Positions 1-9,079 are shown, counted from the first letter of the stretch. The stretch: DNA of 50,657 nucleotides from an uncultured Actinomycetes bacterium (GCA_937148845.1 CAKZRW010000088.1:1-50657), one strand, 5' to 3'. Notes: generated by a model from the letters alone, not told the origin. Numbers and translations: made by a program.

Positions 1-395
1 GGAGATCCTGCCCGATGACAAAGGGGTGACGGCCGCCGGTTTTCTCCGCCGGACATGCGAACACTTCAGCAGCCGTGGAGTGCAGATCGAGGCGGTTCTT
101 ACCGACCGCGCCTTCTCCTATACGCATTCGACTGACTTCCACGCCACCCTTCGTGACCTTGGCGTCCGCCATCACACCACCCGCCCCTACCGGCCTCAGA
201 CCAACGGCAAAGCCGAGAGATTCATCCGTACGCTGTTGCACGAGTGGGCCTATGCCGAACTCTATCTCGGAAATGAGCAACGCCACGCACTTCTTCCCAA
301 GTGGCTCACCTATTACAATCAGCAGCGACCCCATACCGCACTGAGAGGCTTGTCTCCCTTGCTGTTCCTTGTCAACAAGGTGTGAGGGCATTACA
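1..395 (+). mobile_element. 3' end of an IS481-like insertion sequence (partial)
   Basis: The window opens inside a transposase gene (2-385). The sequence behind its stop, TGTGAGGGCATTACA at 381-395, ends in ACA, so its complement begins TGTAATGCCC. IS481-type elements have TGT...ACA ends, so 395 is a plausible right end. The left end lies outside the window and the target duplication cannot be read. The boundary is an inference; that this is a transposon end is well supported by the transposase. Confidence 0.55.
2..385 (+). CDS. IS481-like transposase, C-terminal part (truncated by window start)
   Basis: The frame is open to the first base of the window, so the start lies outside. The visible 127 residues are the C-terminal half of a retroviral-type integrase (DDE) core. 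A motif LTDRAFSY contains the second catalytic aspartate. The stretch HHTTRPYRPQTNGKAERF holds the usual RP-x-PQTNGK-x-ER signature with the third catalytic acid (the E of KAER). The tail YYNQQRPHTALRGLSPL is the typical end of IS481/IS3-type transposases. It cuts and joins DNA at the element ends. Whether the element is intact and active cannot be judged from this fragment. Confidence 0.85.
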   Translation, partial: EILPDDKGVTAAGFLRRTCEHFSSRGVQIEAVLTDRAFSYTHSTDFHATLRDLGVRHHTTRPYRPQTNGKAERFIRTLLHEWAYAELYLGNEQRHALLPKWLTYYNQQRPHTALRGLSPLLFLVNKV

Positions 396-417
396 ACTAG
401 CGCGGGGAGGGAGTCGG

Positions 418-1080
418 CTACTCCAGGTTGACCTGCTTGACCTGCGGCATTTCCGCGAGCAAGGCCACCAGCTTTATCGGTCGTAGGCCCCTGGGCAGCT
501 TGAGGAGTAGTCGGACGACCTCTGTCTCCTCGGGGTCGGCCGAACCGACCACTTCCTTCACGACGACGTGGGCCTCTTCGAGTCTGGCCATCACTTCGCC
601 CAAGGGCGCGTAGCCGGGCGAGCGGAAGTGGATGCGCAGTCTGAGGGGGGTGCCCGTGTAGGCATAGAGGACGTGGTCTTCGAGCAGACGTAGCCCGTAT
701 AGGCTCAAGAGAACCACGCCGGTGGTGATGAGGGCCGCGCTGAAAAAACCTTGGGCGGTAAGCAGCCCTACTGCCGCCACAGCCCACAGGCTGGCCGCAG
801 TGGTCAGGCCGCGTACGGAGACCCCGTGGCGGATGATAGCGCCCGCGCCCAGAAAACCGATACCGGTCACTACCTGAGCAGATATGCGGTTGGGGTCCAG
901 TCCGCTCCCCTGTAGGCCGTAGCTCGAAGCCAGAGTGAAGGCCGCCGCACCGACCGAGACCAGGATGTGGGTGCGGAAGCCGGCTGTGTGCTCCCTGATT
1001 TCTCGCTCCAGACCTATGGCCCCGCCGAGTACCGCGGCGACCAGGATACGGACCAAGACGTCTAAGATCTCCATGACCAT
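418..1080 (-). CDS. MgtC/SapB family membrane protein
   Basis: A protein of 220 residues with four to five hydrophobic segments in the first 130 residues, followed by a soluble alpha/beta (ACT-like) C-terminal domain. The MgtC signature is clear: GGAIGLEREIREHTAGFRTH near residues 19-38, then a conserved GIGFLGAGAI segment near 73-82 and GLTTAASLWAVA. MgtC proteins sit in the inner membrane and act in magnesium limitation or in modulation of the F-type ATPase; the role here is not determined. A second ATG two codons in (1072-1074) has an AGGA at better distance and may be the true start. The gene is divergent from dctP and lies directly beside the IS end. Confidence 0.9.
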   Translation of the reverse strand: MVMEILDVLVRILVAAVLGGAIGLEREIREHTAGFRTHILVSVGAAAFTLASSYGLQGSGLDPNRISAQVVTGIGFLGAGAIIRHGVSVRGLTTAASLWAVAAVGLLTAQGFFSAALITTGVVLLSLYGLRLLEDHVLYAYTGTPLRLRIHFRSPGYAPLGEVMARLEEAHVVVKEVVGSADPEETEVVRLLLKLPRGLRPIKLVALLAEMPQVKQVNLE

Positions 1081-1333
1081 ATCCTACGAGGCGGAGGTGC
1101 GCCCGACAAGCGGTGGGTCGTGGTGGCCAGTGTCAGCCGTTGCCCTCGGTGTTGCCCTGCAGCCTAAGTATCGCTGTGCGCGTTCACGCTCGTCCTCAAC
1201 CCAGCGACGGCAGATCCGACTCAAACATTCTTCTTATCTACCTATGCACAATCTGATACAGTCATAATATCCACCCATTGCGGTCCGGTGGGAATTGGGG
1301 ACCACCGGTGCGTCTGGAAGGAGGCTAGCAACA

Positions 1334-2521
1334 ATGAGGAAGGCGACGGTACTGGGGCTGATACTGGTGTTGGCGCTGGTGGGGGGGCTCGTTGCCTGCG
1401 GTGAGAAGGAGACTACCACCACGGCTCCACCCACCACAGTTCCTCCCTCGACAACGGCGGCTCCGACTACCACGGCAGCTCCGGAAACCACAACGTCAAC
1501 CTATGCTCAGGGCCAATGGAAGTTCACCTTCAACACGTTCTTCCCAGCCACCAATAAGATTGCGATCATCGGCGAAATGTGGATGGCCGAAATCACCAAA
1601 CGGACGAACGGAGCGGTGCAGTTCGAATACTTGCCGGGAGCTTCTCTCACCCCTGGCAATAAGGTCTTCGACGGTGTGGTCAGTGGTATCTCGGATCTGG
1701 GCTTCTCGGTGTTCGCTTACACTCCGGGTATATTCCCAGTGATGGATCTGCTCGATTATCCTAATGGCTACCCGTCAGGCTATGTGGCCACGCATGTCAT
1801 CCACGACTACTACAACCATTTCAAACCGGCTGAACTGGACAAGGTGAAGGCTCTTGCCTTCTACGGGACGGGACCACAGGTAGTGTTGACGGTGAGCAAG
1901 CCGGTGACCAAGCTGGCTGACATGAAAGGGCTGGTCATCCGCTCCACGGGAGTAGGGGCGGCCATCGCGAGCGCACTCGGAGCGGAAGGCTACGCTGCTC
2001 CCCAGAACGAAGCCTACGAGCTGATGTCGAAAGGCGTGGTCGATGGCAGTATCGCGCCGCGTGAGGTGCTCCTCGGCTGGAAGCAGGCGGAAGTGGTGAA
2101 GAACGTGACCCAGTGCTTCGCCATCGGCTCCGTGAGCTCCATGTACCTGATCATGAATCTCGACAAGTGGAACTCTCTCCCGCCGGACATCCAGCAGATC
2201 TTCACAGAGGTCAGCGAGGAGTACATCGAATACTGGGCCAAAGTCGGTTCGGCCTATGACTATGACGCCATGAAGTTCTTCCTGGAACAAGGGCCCGATC
2301 GCAAGGTCATCGATCTCACTCCAGAGGAGTCGCAGGCCTGGGTCCAGGCCGTCAAGCCCATGTTCGACAAGAAGCTGGCCGACTTGAAGGCTGCCGGTCT
2401 GACCGAGGATTACGCTGCCTACCTCCAGGAGCGCATCCGTTACTGGACGGAAAAGGCCGTCCCAGAGGCGGACTGCTCGGCTTGGGTAGCTGAGAATGTC
2501 AAGTCGCCGTCTGCTCCTTGA
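1334..2521 (+). CDS. dctP: TRAP transporter solute-binding lipoprotein (DctP family)
   Basis: A protein of 395 residues that captures a substrate, usually a carboxylate, outside the membrane and hands it to the DctQM permease. The start at ATG 1334 is chosen over upstream TTG 1295 because GGAAGGAGG lies eight bases before it and a lipoprotein signal follows directly: MRKATVLGLILVLALVGG then lipobox LVAC. Behind the acylated Cys comes a linker of some 30 Thr/Pro/Ala residues, typical of actinobacterial lipoproteins, then the DctP fold. The segment GLVIRSTG holds the conserved Arg that in the family pairs with the substrate carboxylate. It is first of dctPQM; a strong stem-loop follows the gene. 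The ligand cannot be predicted. Confidence 0.92.
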   Translation: MRKATVLGLILVLALVGGLVACGEKETTTTAPPTTVPPSTTAAPTTTAAPETTTSTYAQGQWKFTFNTFFPATNKIAIIGEMWMAEITKRTNGAVQFEYLPGASLTPGNKVFDGVVSGISDLGFSVFAYTPGIFPVMDLLDYPNGYPSGYVATHVIHDYYNHFKPAELDKVKALAFYGTGPQVVLTVSKPVTKLADMKGLVIRSTGVGAAIASALGAEGYAAPQNEAYELMSKGVVDGSIAPREVLLGWKQAEVVKNVTQCFAIGSVSSMYLIMNLDKWNSLPPDIQQIFTEVSEEYIEYWAKVGSAYDYDAMKFFLEQGPDRKVIDLTPEESQAWVQAVKPMFDKKLADLKAAGLTEDYAAYLQERIRYWTEKAVPEADCSAWVAENVKSPSAP

Positions 2522-2571
2522 GCAAGGCACTCTCGTCCCGGATCTTCATTCTGCTAGAAAGTCCATTCATG

Positions 2572-2600
2572 CTGGAGGCGGGGCCTGGCCCCGCCTCCAG
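2572..2600 (+). terminator. Stem-loop between dctP and dctQ (attenuator or mRNA stabiliser)
   Basis: CTGGAGGCGGGGCC and GGCCCCGCCTCCAG form a perfect 14-base inverted repeat with one base between, so about 13 pairs can form. No T-run follows. Placed between the binding-protein gene and the permease genes, such hairpins commonly lower downstream expression or protect the upstream mRNA so that binding protein is made in excess. That role is inferred from position. Confidence 0.6.
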
Positions 2601-2629
2601 GTGCGACCGGTCGGCAGGGAGGTGTTTTT

Positions 2630-3244
2630 GTGGGCGGAAGAGCATCGGAGCTGGTAGAGCCGGAAGCTAGACAGCCGGAAAGTGCGGCCCCTGACCCTGG
2701 AGTGGGGTCAGGATCTGGTGGGGCCCCTCCCGGAGCGGAGTCGGGAGTCTTGGCCTTTGATCGTTGGGCTGAGTACCTGACCAAAGTGCTCTTCCTCATC
2801 GCAGGGGTCGGACTGGTGGGGATGCTGGTCCTCATCCTCTCTGATGTCATCGGCATCAAGGTGTTCGCCAAACCGGTGCGAGGCGGGATCGAGTTCGTGA
2901 CTTTCTTCGCCGTGGTCACCATCGCCTTCGCAGTGCCGCACACCTTGTTGATGCGGGGGCACGTTTCGGTCGATTTCATCGTCGATCATCTCCCCCGTCG
3001 TCTCAGACTCGTGATCGACATCCTGATGATCCTGTTGGGCGTCGTTCTGTTGTCATTGCTCACCCGGTACGGTTTCAAGTACGCTGGAGACCTGCGGGCT
3101 TCGGGCGAAGTCTCGATGACGCAGAAGATCCCCTTCTACCCGTTTGTGTACGGGATGGCCGTGTCATTTGCGGCTACCTTGCTCATATTGCTGCTTGACT
3201 TGGTCAAAGCCGTCCGAAAGGCACTGAAGACATGGACCCGGTGA
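2630..3244 (+). CDS. dctQ: TRAP transporter small permease (DctQ family)
   Basis: 204 residues. A polar N-terminal tail of about 45 residues rich in Gly, Pro, Ser and Glu is followed by four predicted membrane helices (about 50-72, 84-105, 123-145, 168-190). The segment RGGIEFVTFFAVVTIAF and the following RGHVSVDF fit the DctQ family. It forms the small subunit of the sodium- or proton-driven TRAP permease with DctM. The GTG start is supported by GGGAGG a few bases before it. The long N-terminal tail is unusual for the family, which normally begins close to helix 1. The gene overlaps dctM by 13 bases, so the two are translationally coupled. Confidence 0.88.
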   Translation: MGGRASELVEPEARQPESAAPDPGVGSGSGGAPPGAESGVLAFDRWAEYLTKVLFLIAGVGLVGMLVLILSDVIGIKVFAKPVRGGIEFVTFFAVVTIAFAVPHTLLMRGHVSVDFIVDHLPRRLRLVIDILMILLGVVLLSLLTRYGFKYAGDLRASGEVSMTQKIPFYPFVYGMAVSFAATLLILLLDLVKAVRKALKTWTR

Positions 3245-4536
3245 CCATAGGCATCATCGGCATTGTGGTGCTGATCGTCATCTTCCTGTTGGGCATGCCC
3301 GTGGGCTTTGCCATGGGGCTCGTGGGGGTGGCGGGCTTCGTGGCCACCAAGGGTTGGACAGCTGGCATGAGCGTATTGGTGCGGGATTTCTGGGAGATAT
3401 GGTCTGGTTACGGGCTCACGGTCATCCCGATGTTCGTGTTCATGGGCTCGGTCGCCTTCTATGCGGGCATGAGCGGCAGGCTTTACCAAGGAGCCTACAC
3501 CATTTTCGGTAAGTGGCGGGGCGGGCTTGCCATCGCGACCATCGTGGCCACCGCAGGCTTCTCCGCCATCTGCGGGTCGACCAGTGCTACGGCTGCGGCT
3601 ATGGGCAAGGTGGCCATCCCCGAGATGCGCCGTTACGGCTACGACCCAGGTTTGGCCTGCAGTTGCATGGCTGCCTCAGGCAGCCTGGGCATCATGATTC
3701 CGCCCAGCACCATCTTCATCGTATACGGAATCCTTTCGGAGCAGTCGATCGGGAAGCTGTTCGTAGCGGGCGTGATCCCAGGCCTCATCCTTGCTGGCCT
3801 GTTCGCCGTTGCTGTCTATGTCTGGGCGCGTTTCAATCCGACCTCTGCTCCCTCCGGTGGCTCCACCACTTTTAAGCAGAAAGTGCTGGGCGTAACTGGC
3901 TTGTTCGAGATGATATTTCTGTTCGCCCTGGTGCTGGGCGGACTGTTCGCTGGGCTCTTTAGCCCCACCCAGGCGGCAGGGGTGGGTACGGGGGCGGCCA
4001 TCGCCATCGGCCTGATAAGACGCCAGCTGGGGGTACGCAAGTTCTTGCTGGCAGTGAAAGACACCCTGCTCATCACGGCGATGATCATGACCATCGTGGC
4101 CGGGGCGACCGTCTTCGGTCATTTCATGGCGGTCACAGGCATACCCCGAGCCGCCTCGAACTTCCTAGGGGGATTGCCGATGTCACCGACAGCGGTGATG
4201 ATCCTGATTCTGGCAATGTACCTCGTGGCCGGGATGTTCATGGACTCGTTGGCCATGGTCACCTTGACCGTGCCCATCTTGTATCCCACGGTGGTGACCT
4301 TGGGCTTCGACCCGATATGGTTCGGGGTCATAGTGGTGCTCATCGTGGAGATGGGGGTGATCACACCTCCGGTGGGGATAAACGTCTACATCATCAAGGG
4401 GGTAGCCCCTGATGTACCCATGGGGAGGATCTTCCGGGGGGCACTCGCTTTCCTTACCAGCATGATCATTCTGGCCGCTCTACTGCTGATCTTTCCCAAG
4501 TTGGCCACATGGCTTCCTAGCTTCGTCACCTACTGA
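3232..4536 (+). CDS. dctM: TRAP transporter large permease (DctM family)
   Basis: 434 residues, very hydrophobic, about twelve membrane segments, the normal length for DctM. Visible family signatures include LGMPVGFAMG at the N-terminus, GGLAIATIVATAGFSAICGSTSATAAAMG near 98-125, the GSLGIMIPPS motif near 150, and GVITPPVGINVY near 376. This subunit forms the ion-coupled path across the membrane; substrate arrives from DctP. Start ATG 3232 lies inside the end of dctQ. The binding-protein/small/large order is the standard TRAP operon; no regulator or catabolic gene lies next to it that would name the substrate. Confidence 0.93.
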   Translation: MDPVTIGIIGIVVLIVIFLLGMPVGFAMGLVGVAGFVATKGWTAGMSVLVRDFWEIWSGYGLTVIPMFVFMGSVAFYAGMSGRLYQGAYTIFGKWRGGLAIATIVATAGFSAICGSTSATAAAMGKVAIPEMRRYGYDPGLACSCMAASGSLGIMIPPSTIFIVYGILSEQSIGKLFVAGVIPGLILAGLFAVAVYVWARFNPTSAPSGGSTTFKQKVLGVTGLFEMIFLFALVLGGLFAGLFSPTQAAGVGTGAAIAIGLIRRQLGVRKFLLAVKDTLLITAMIMTIVAGATVFGHFMAVTGIPRAASNFLGGLPMSPTAVMILILAMYLVAGMFMDSLAMVTLTVPILYPTVVTLGFDPIWFGVIVVLIVEMGVITPPVGINVYIIKGVAPDVPMGRIFRGALAFLTSMIILAALLLIFPKLATWLPSFVTY

Positions 4537-4596
4537 ACGGGTGCGTATCGGTCACGCCGGTCTATCACCGTCTGGCTCGGTCGATCCGGCTCTCAT

Positions 4597-4625
4597 TTGG
4601 CGAGCGCCGGAGAGGCTGGGATAAT
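4597..4625 (+). promoter_or_regulatory. Candidate sigma-A promoter of leuS
   Basis: TTGGCG (4597-4602), 17 bases, GATAAT (4620-4625), about 108 bases before the leuS start. I looked for a T-box in the leader between here and 4733 and saw none of its conserved AGGGTGGNACC element. Confidence 0.45.
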
Positions 4626-4732
4626 TGTCCGCCGGTGGGCGCAAAGGCGCGGCCGATGATGAGGCAGAAGGCCCGTGAGGAAGGCGGTCCCCCTGAGGCA
4701 AAGAGGGCGAAAGGAAGCGGGAAGGAACAGCT

Positions 4733-7372
4733 ATGGCACGTCAGTACGATCCCGAGCGGATCGAGACCAAGTGGCAGAAAGTCTGGGCTGAAGAGCAGAC
4801 CTTCGTGGTCGAGAACCCTGAGCCCGGGTCTCACCCCGAAGGGAAAGGCAAGGATGCCACCTACGTGCTCGAGATGTTCCCTTATCCCTCAGGCAGCGCC
4901 CACATGGGTCATGTGAAGAACTACACCATGGGCGATGTGATCGCGCGTTTTAGGCGCCATCAAGGTCAGCGCGTACTACATCCCATGGGGTACGACGCTT
5001 TCGGACTGAACTCCGAGAACATGGCTATCAAGACAGGGGAGCCGCCGGCCAGGTTCACTGAGGAGGCGATTGCCACCATTAATCGGCAGCTACGGCGACT
5101 GGGTGTCTCCATCGACTGGACCCGGGAGGTGGTCACCTGCCGGCCTAAGTACTACAAGTGGACGCAATGGCTGTTCCTGCAGTTCTACAAGAAGGGTCTC
5201 GCCTACAAGAAGGAAGCGCCGGTAAACTGGTGTCCTTCTTGTCAGACGGTTCTCGCGAATGAGCAGGTGGTGGAGGGGGCGTGCGAGCGCTGCGACAGCC
5301 CGGTCGAGGCCCGCAAGCTCAAGCAGTGGTTCTTCCGGATCACCGATTACGCTGAGAGGCTTCTCAACGACTTCGACAAACTGGAGTCGTGGCCAGAGCG
5401 GGTGATCACCATGCAGCGCAACTGGATAGGGCGCTCTACAGGTGCCAATGTGATCTTCACCATCGCTCCCCGCGAAGAAGGCGCAGAGCACGGGTCGTCT
5501 GGAGAGTCGCAGGCTCAGGGCGGGTCCAGCCGAGAAGCGGGCGCAACCGGAACTGAGGTCACGGTCTTCACTACGAGGCCCGATACCCTGTTTGGGGCCA
5601 CCTTCTTCATCTTGGCCCCGGAGCACCCCTTGGTCGACGAGCTGGTGGCTGGTGTGCCGCGGGAGGAGGAGGTCAAGCGCTACGTGGCCAAGGCCATGGC
5701 CACCTCTCACATTGAGCGGACCAGCCCGGAAAAGGAAAAGACGGGGGTCTTCACTGGTCGGTACGCCGTCAACCCAGTGAACGGCAACAAGATTCCCATT
5801 TTCGTGGCTGATTACGTAATGATGGACTACGGCACCGGTGCCATCATGGCGGTCCCCGGCCACGACGAACGCGACTTTGCCTTCGCCAAGAAGTACGGCC
5901 TCGAGATAGTAGAGGTCATCGACACCCCAAGCGAGTACAAGGACGAGCAGGGCCGCCTGGTCCAGGCTTACAGCGGTGACGGTGTCCTCGTAAACAGTGG
6001 GCAATTCGACGGCCTGCCCAAAGACGAAGCCATCATCAAGATCACCGAGTGGCTCAAGGGGCAGGGGAAGGCAGACTTCGCGGTCAACTACCGCTTGCGC
6101 GACTGGCTCGTGTCCCGGCAGCGCTATTGGGGAGCCCCCATACCCATACTTTACTGCGAGACCTGCGGGGAGCTGCCGGTACCGGAAGACCAGTTGCCGG
6201 TGCTGCTGCCAGAGATCAAAGACTATGCTCCCAAAGGTAAGTCACCATTAGCAGCGGCGGAGCATTGGGTGAACACGACTTGTCCGCTCTGCGGCGGTCC
6301 GGCGCGGCGGGAGTCCGACACTATGGACACTTTCGTCGACTCGTCGTGGTACTACCTGCGCTACGTCTCTCCCTGGCGTGATGATGTTGCCTTCGACCGT
6401 GATGCGGTGGACTATTGGTTGCCGGTCGACCAGTACATCGGGGGAGTAGAACATGCCATCTTGCATCTGATGTACTCGCGCTTCTTCACCAAGGTGCTCT
6501 ATGACCTTGGGCTGGTCGGCTTCGAGGAACCCTTCAAGAACCTGTTCACCCAGGGCATGATCTACTACAAGGGCGCCAAGATGAGCAAGAGCAAGGGTAA
6601 CGTGGTGAGCCCGGACGAGATGGTGGCGAAGTTCGGGGCAGACGCGGTGCGAAGCTACGTGCTCTTCATGGGGCCGGCGGAAGCTGATGCCGAGTGGAGT
6701 GACCAGGGCATCGAGGGTGTGTATCGCTTCCTCAATCGGGCTTGGCGGCAAGTTAGCGAAGCTATCGAGCAAGGCTTACTGGGCGCACGGCAGGAGAGCG
6801 GGGGGGCGAGGGCAAGAGACAAGGACGGCGTGCTCAGTGCGCACATAGACGAGTCCACTCTCGGCCGTGCGGAGCGCGCCCTCCTAGTGAAGACGAACCA
6901 AGTCATCCAGAAAGTCACCGTGGATGTCGGAGAGCGTTTTCATTTCAACACGGCTCTTGCGGCCATAATGGAACTCACCAACGACATCGCGGCTGCGCGG
7001 GCGGCTGGGCTCGATGCCACCCCCGCAGGTCGTGCTGCTTTGGGAGTGGCGCTAGAAGCTGTGGTGCGGCTGCTTGAGCCTTTCGCTCCCCACCTGGGCG
7101 CGGAGCTTTGGGAGATGATGGGTCGGGAGCGTATATGGGACGCGCCTTGGCCCGTGGCGGATGAGCGGTTGCTGGTCGCAGAGATACTGGAACTGGCAGT
7201 GCAGATCAACGGTAAGGTGCGTGACCGGGTCCAGGTGCCGCCCGATGCCTCCGAGGCCGATATCCTGGCCGCTGCCAAGTCGCTCCCAGGGGTTGTCAAG
7301 CATCTCGAAGGTAAGACGCTGGTCAAAGAGATGGTGGTGCCAGGAAGACTGGTCAGTCTGGTGGTGAAGTGA
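4733..7372 (+). CDS. leuS: Leucyl-tRNA synthetase
   Basis: 879 residues, close to the usual 820-880. It charges tRNA-Leu with leucine in the cytoplasm and edits mischarged products. Seen in order: class I HMGH (57-60) in PYPSGSAHMGHVKNYT, a zinc-binding CPSC...CERC stretch near 168-188, the CP1 editing domain with TTRPDTLFGAT, a second Cys pair set near 481-524, KMSKS (616-620), the anticodon-binding domain and a C-terminal LeuRS domain. The start is supported by GGAAGGAACAG just upstream. Odd: between IFTI and VFTTRP at the start of CP1 there is an extra hydrophilic stretch of about 25 residues rich in Glu, Gly, Ser and Gln that common LeuRS proteins lack. Confidence 0.97.
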   Translation: MARQYDPERIETKWQKVWAEEQTFVVENPEPGSHPEGKGKDATYVLEMFPYPSGSAHMGHVKNYTMGDVIARFRRHQGQRVLHPMGYDAFGLNSENMAIKTGEPPARFTEEAIATINRQLRRLGVSIDWTREVVTCRPKYYKWTQWLFLQFYKKGLAYKKEAPVNWCPSCQTVLANEQVVEGACERCDSPVEARKLKQWFFRITDYAERLLNDFDKLESWPERVITMQRNWIGRSTGANVIFTIAPREEGAEHGSSGESQAQGGSSREAGATGTEVTVFTTRPDTLFGATFFILAPEHPLVDELVAGVPREEEVKRYVAKAMATSHIERTSPEKEKTGVFTGRYAVNPVNGNKIPIFVADYVMMDYGTGAIMAVPGHDERDFAFAKKYGLEIVEVIDTPSEYKDEQGRLVQAYSGDGVLVNSGQFDGLPKDEAIIKITEWLKGQGKADFAVNYRLRDWLVSRQRYWGAPIPILYCETCGELPVPEDQLPVLLPEIKDYAPKGKSPLAAAEHWVNTTCPLCGGPARRESDTMDTFVDSSWYYLRYVSPWRDDVAFDRDAVDYWLPVDQYIGGVEHAILHLMYSRFFTKVLYDLGLVGFEEPFKNLFTQGMIYYKGAKMSKSKGNVVSPDEMVAKFGADAVRSYVLFMGPAEADAEWSDQGIEGVYRFLNRAWRQVSEAIEQGLLGARQESGGARARDKDGVLSAHIDESTLGRAERALLVKTNQVIQKVTVDVGERFHFNTALAAIMELTNDIAAARAAGLDATPAGRAALGVALEAVVRLLEPFAPHLGAELWEMMGRERIWDAPWPVADERLLVAEILELAVQINGKVRDRVQVPPDASEADILAAAKSLPGVVKHLEGKTLVKEMVVPGRLVSLVVK

Positions 7373-7374
7373 CG

Positions 7375-7406
7375 GCAGCGGGGCGGCCTCACGGCCGCCC
7401 CGCTGC
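7375..7406 (+). terminator. GC-rich terminator hairpin after leuS
   Basis: GCAGCGGGGCGGCC / TCAC loop / GGCCGCCCCGCTGC: 14 perfect pairs starting two bases after the leuS stop. The bases after it (GTTCTCG) are only weakly T-rich, as is common in high-GC genomes. Near-identical GGGGCGGCC hairpins occur at 14763-14788 and 17526-17547. Confidence 0.75.
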
Positions 7407-7419
7407 GTTCTCGACCTGC

Positions 7420-7453
7420 TCCGGCGGGCAGCCACTGGGGGCTGCCCGCCGGA
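7420..7453 (-). terminator. Second hairpin, terminator candidate for the minus-strand operon
   Basis: TCCGGCGGGCAGCC (7420-7433) pairs perfectly with GGCTGCCCGCCGGA (7440-7453) around a six-base loop. It lies 33 bases past the stop of the convergent glutamate synthase-like gene, so it most likely ends that operon. There is no clear T-run on either side. Confidence 0.6.
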
Positions 7454-7486
7454 AGTATGCAAGCTATCGAATCAGCTGCGGTCGCC

Positions 7487-9079
7487 TCAGCTGAAAAGTA
7501 TGGCCTCAGCTTCTTCGCGGTAGGCATCCATCACATAGGGGATGCCGGTCACTCGAGCACACTCCTCGGTAAGGCTCATAAGGTCATCACGGCGCAAGGC
7601 GGGTATGCTGAAGCGACGCGCCCCTGCCATCAGTTGCTGCAGTCCTACCCGGAGCTTGTCTACATAGGAGTAGAACCCGACGGCCCCGAGCGGGATGTTC
7701 TTCATCTCGTCCCTGCCTACGATAGCGGAAACGGCCTCCCAGCAGACGAATATCTCTTCCGGAGTGCTGCCGTATTGACTTACGGTCTTCGGCAGGCCCC
7801 CATTGTTCATCCATACGCCGACGTTCTTGCCTACCATGCCGGGGATCATGAGGGCGCGGCCCATGCATACGGCTTTTACGAAGGGAGAGCCAAGGGCAAG
7901 TGCCTTGAACACGTGGTCCTCGGCACTGAAGCCTCCACCGAAGGCCAGATCGGGTACGCGCTTTCCCCGAGCAGCCAGTCTAGCAGCGAAGTCGGCGGCT
8001 GCAGAGTGTAGGTAGAGGCTAGGCATGCCCCATTCTTCCATCATGCGCCAGGGGCTCATCCCCGTGCCGCCCGGAGCTCCGTCGATGGTGAGGAGATCGA
8101 TCTTGGCTTCGCTACCCCACTTGAGAGCCATGGCCAGCTCTCTCAGCCCGTACGCCCCGGTCTTCAGTGTGATGCGCTTATAGCCGAGAGCGCGCAAGCG
8201 ATCGCATTCAGCGAGGAAGCCCTCTTCGTCGATGAAACCGAGCCGGCTATGGCGCTCGAACTGCTTGAGAGCCCCGTCCCGGAAGGCTGCTTGGACCACG
8301 GGGTCTGAGGGGTCGGGGGTGACGATGTAGCCGCGGCGCTGCAGTTCGAGGGCCCGCTCAAGAGAGTCGACTTTGATCTCGCCGCCGATGCACTTGGCCC
8401 CCTGGCCCCACTTGAGCTCGATGGTCTCTAGGCCGTGCTTCTCGATGACATACTCGGCGACTCCCAGCCGAGTGTCTTCCACATTCATTTGCACGAGTAG
8501 CTCGCCGTAGCCACGATGGTAGCGCTTATAGGTCTCGATACGCCGATCCATGTCGGGAGCGCGTTTGATCTTGCCCTTGCTGTCGAGCTCGAGGGCGGGG
8601 TCGATGCCGCACACGTTCTCCCCGCAGACGCAGGTCACTCCGCTGATGGCTGCTCCTACTGCGAAATGCTCCCAGTTGCGGCGAGCTATCTCGGTGGAGC
8701 CGAGGGCGCCAGTGAACACCGGGGCCAGCATCTTGACTTTGATGTCCCACCCGTATTCGGTGCGCACATCCACCTTGGGGAAGGTGCAGTTATCCGGGTT
8801 GGCCTCGACCCCTTCTGGCAGACCCTCGCCGCCTAGCGCGTACCCGTGGATGTTCAGGTGGGAGTAGTCAACGGGGTAATCCTTGTCTCCGCCTGCAGTG
8901 ATGGAGCCGAAGGGGCTAGGATAAATGACCTCCCGGCCCCGCAAGGCAGCCTGGAAGACCTCGCAATTACCGCGACAGCCATCGATGCAGCGGGTGCACA
9001 GGCCTGAGCCTGGTACTACGCTGCGGGAGCGGTTGGCCGTCTGGGAAGCATCGTTAGCATTGGGGCGCTGCAGGTTCAC
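7487..9079 (-). CDS. FMN-binding glutamate synthase-type protein (synthase domain only)
   Basis: 530 residues. The bulk matches the FMN/iron-sulfur synthase domain of glutamate synthase: IELKWGQGAKCIGGE near 218-232, TIDGAPGGTGMSP near 332-344, FGGGFS and ALGSPFVKAVCMGRALM in the barrel C-half. A Cys-rich run VTCVCGENVC sits near 160. Absent are the N-terminal class II glutaminase domain and the C-terminal GXGXG domain of bacterial GltB. The N-terminus instead carries CTRCIDGCRGNC (Cys 28, 31, 35, 39), likely an iron-sulfur site. The family includes archaeal-type GltS and the MgsC subunit of N-methylglutamate synthase; the substrate is therefore open. Last gene of the nuoE operon, 61 bases after the previous stop. 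GTG start with AAGAAGGAG five bases before. Confidence 0.85.
   Translation of the reverse strand: MNLQRPNANDASQTANRSRSVVPGSGLCTRCIDGCRGNCEVFQAALRGREVIYPSPFGSITAGGDKDYPVDYSHLNIHGYALGGEGLPEGVEANPDNCTFPKVDVRTEYGWDIKVKMLAPVFTGALGSTEIARRNWEHFAVGAAISGVTCVCGENVCGIDPALELDSKGKIKRAPDMDRRIETYKRYHRGYGELLVQMNVEDTRLGVAEYVIEKHGLETIELKWGQGAKCIGGEIKVDSLERALELQRRGYIVTPDPSDPVVQAAFRDGALKQFERHSRLGFIDEEGFLAECDRLRALGYKRITLKTGAYGLRELAMALKWGSEAKIDLLTIDGAPGGTGMSPWRMMEEWGMPSLYLHSAAADFAARLAARGKRVPDLAFGGGFSAEDHVFKALALGSPFVKAVCMGRALMIPGMVGKNVGVWMNNGGLPKTVSQYGSTPEEIFVCWEAVSAIVGRDEMKNIPLGAVGFYSYVDKLRVGLQQLMAGARRFSIPALRRDDLMSLTEECARVTGIPYVMDAYREEAEAILFS

Noticed and set aside
4537-4732. T-box leader before leuS
   Set aside because: None of the conserved T-box sequence or a specifier hairpin is visible; only a promoter is supported.
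5090-6004. Minus-strand open frame of 304 codons inside leuS
   Set aside because: Antisense shadow of leuS with no domain character.
7457-8011. Plus-strand frame of 184 codons opposite the glutamate synthase-like gene
   Set aside because: It begins in the terminator region and runs antisense to a clear gene.
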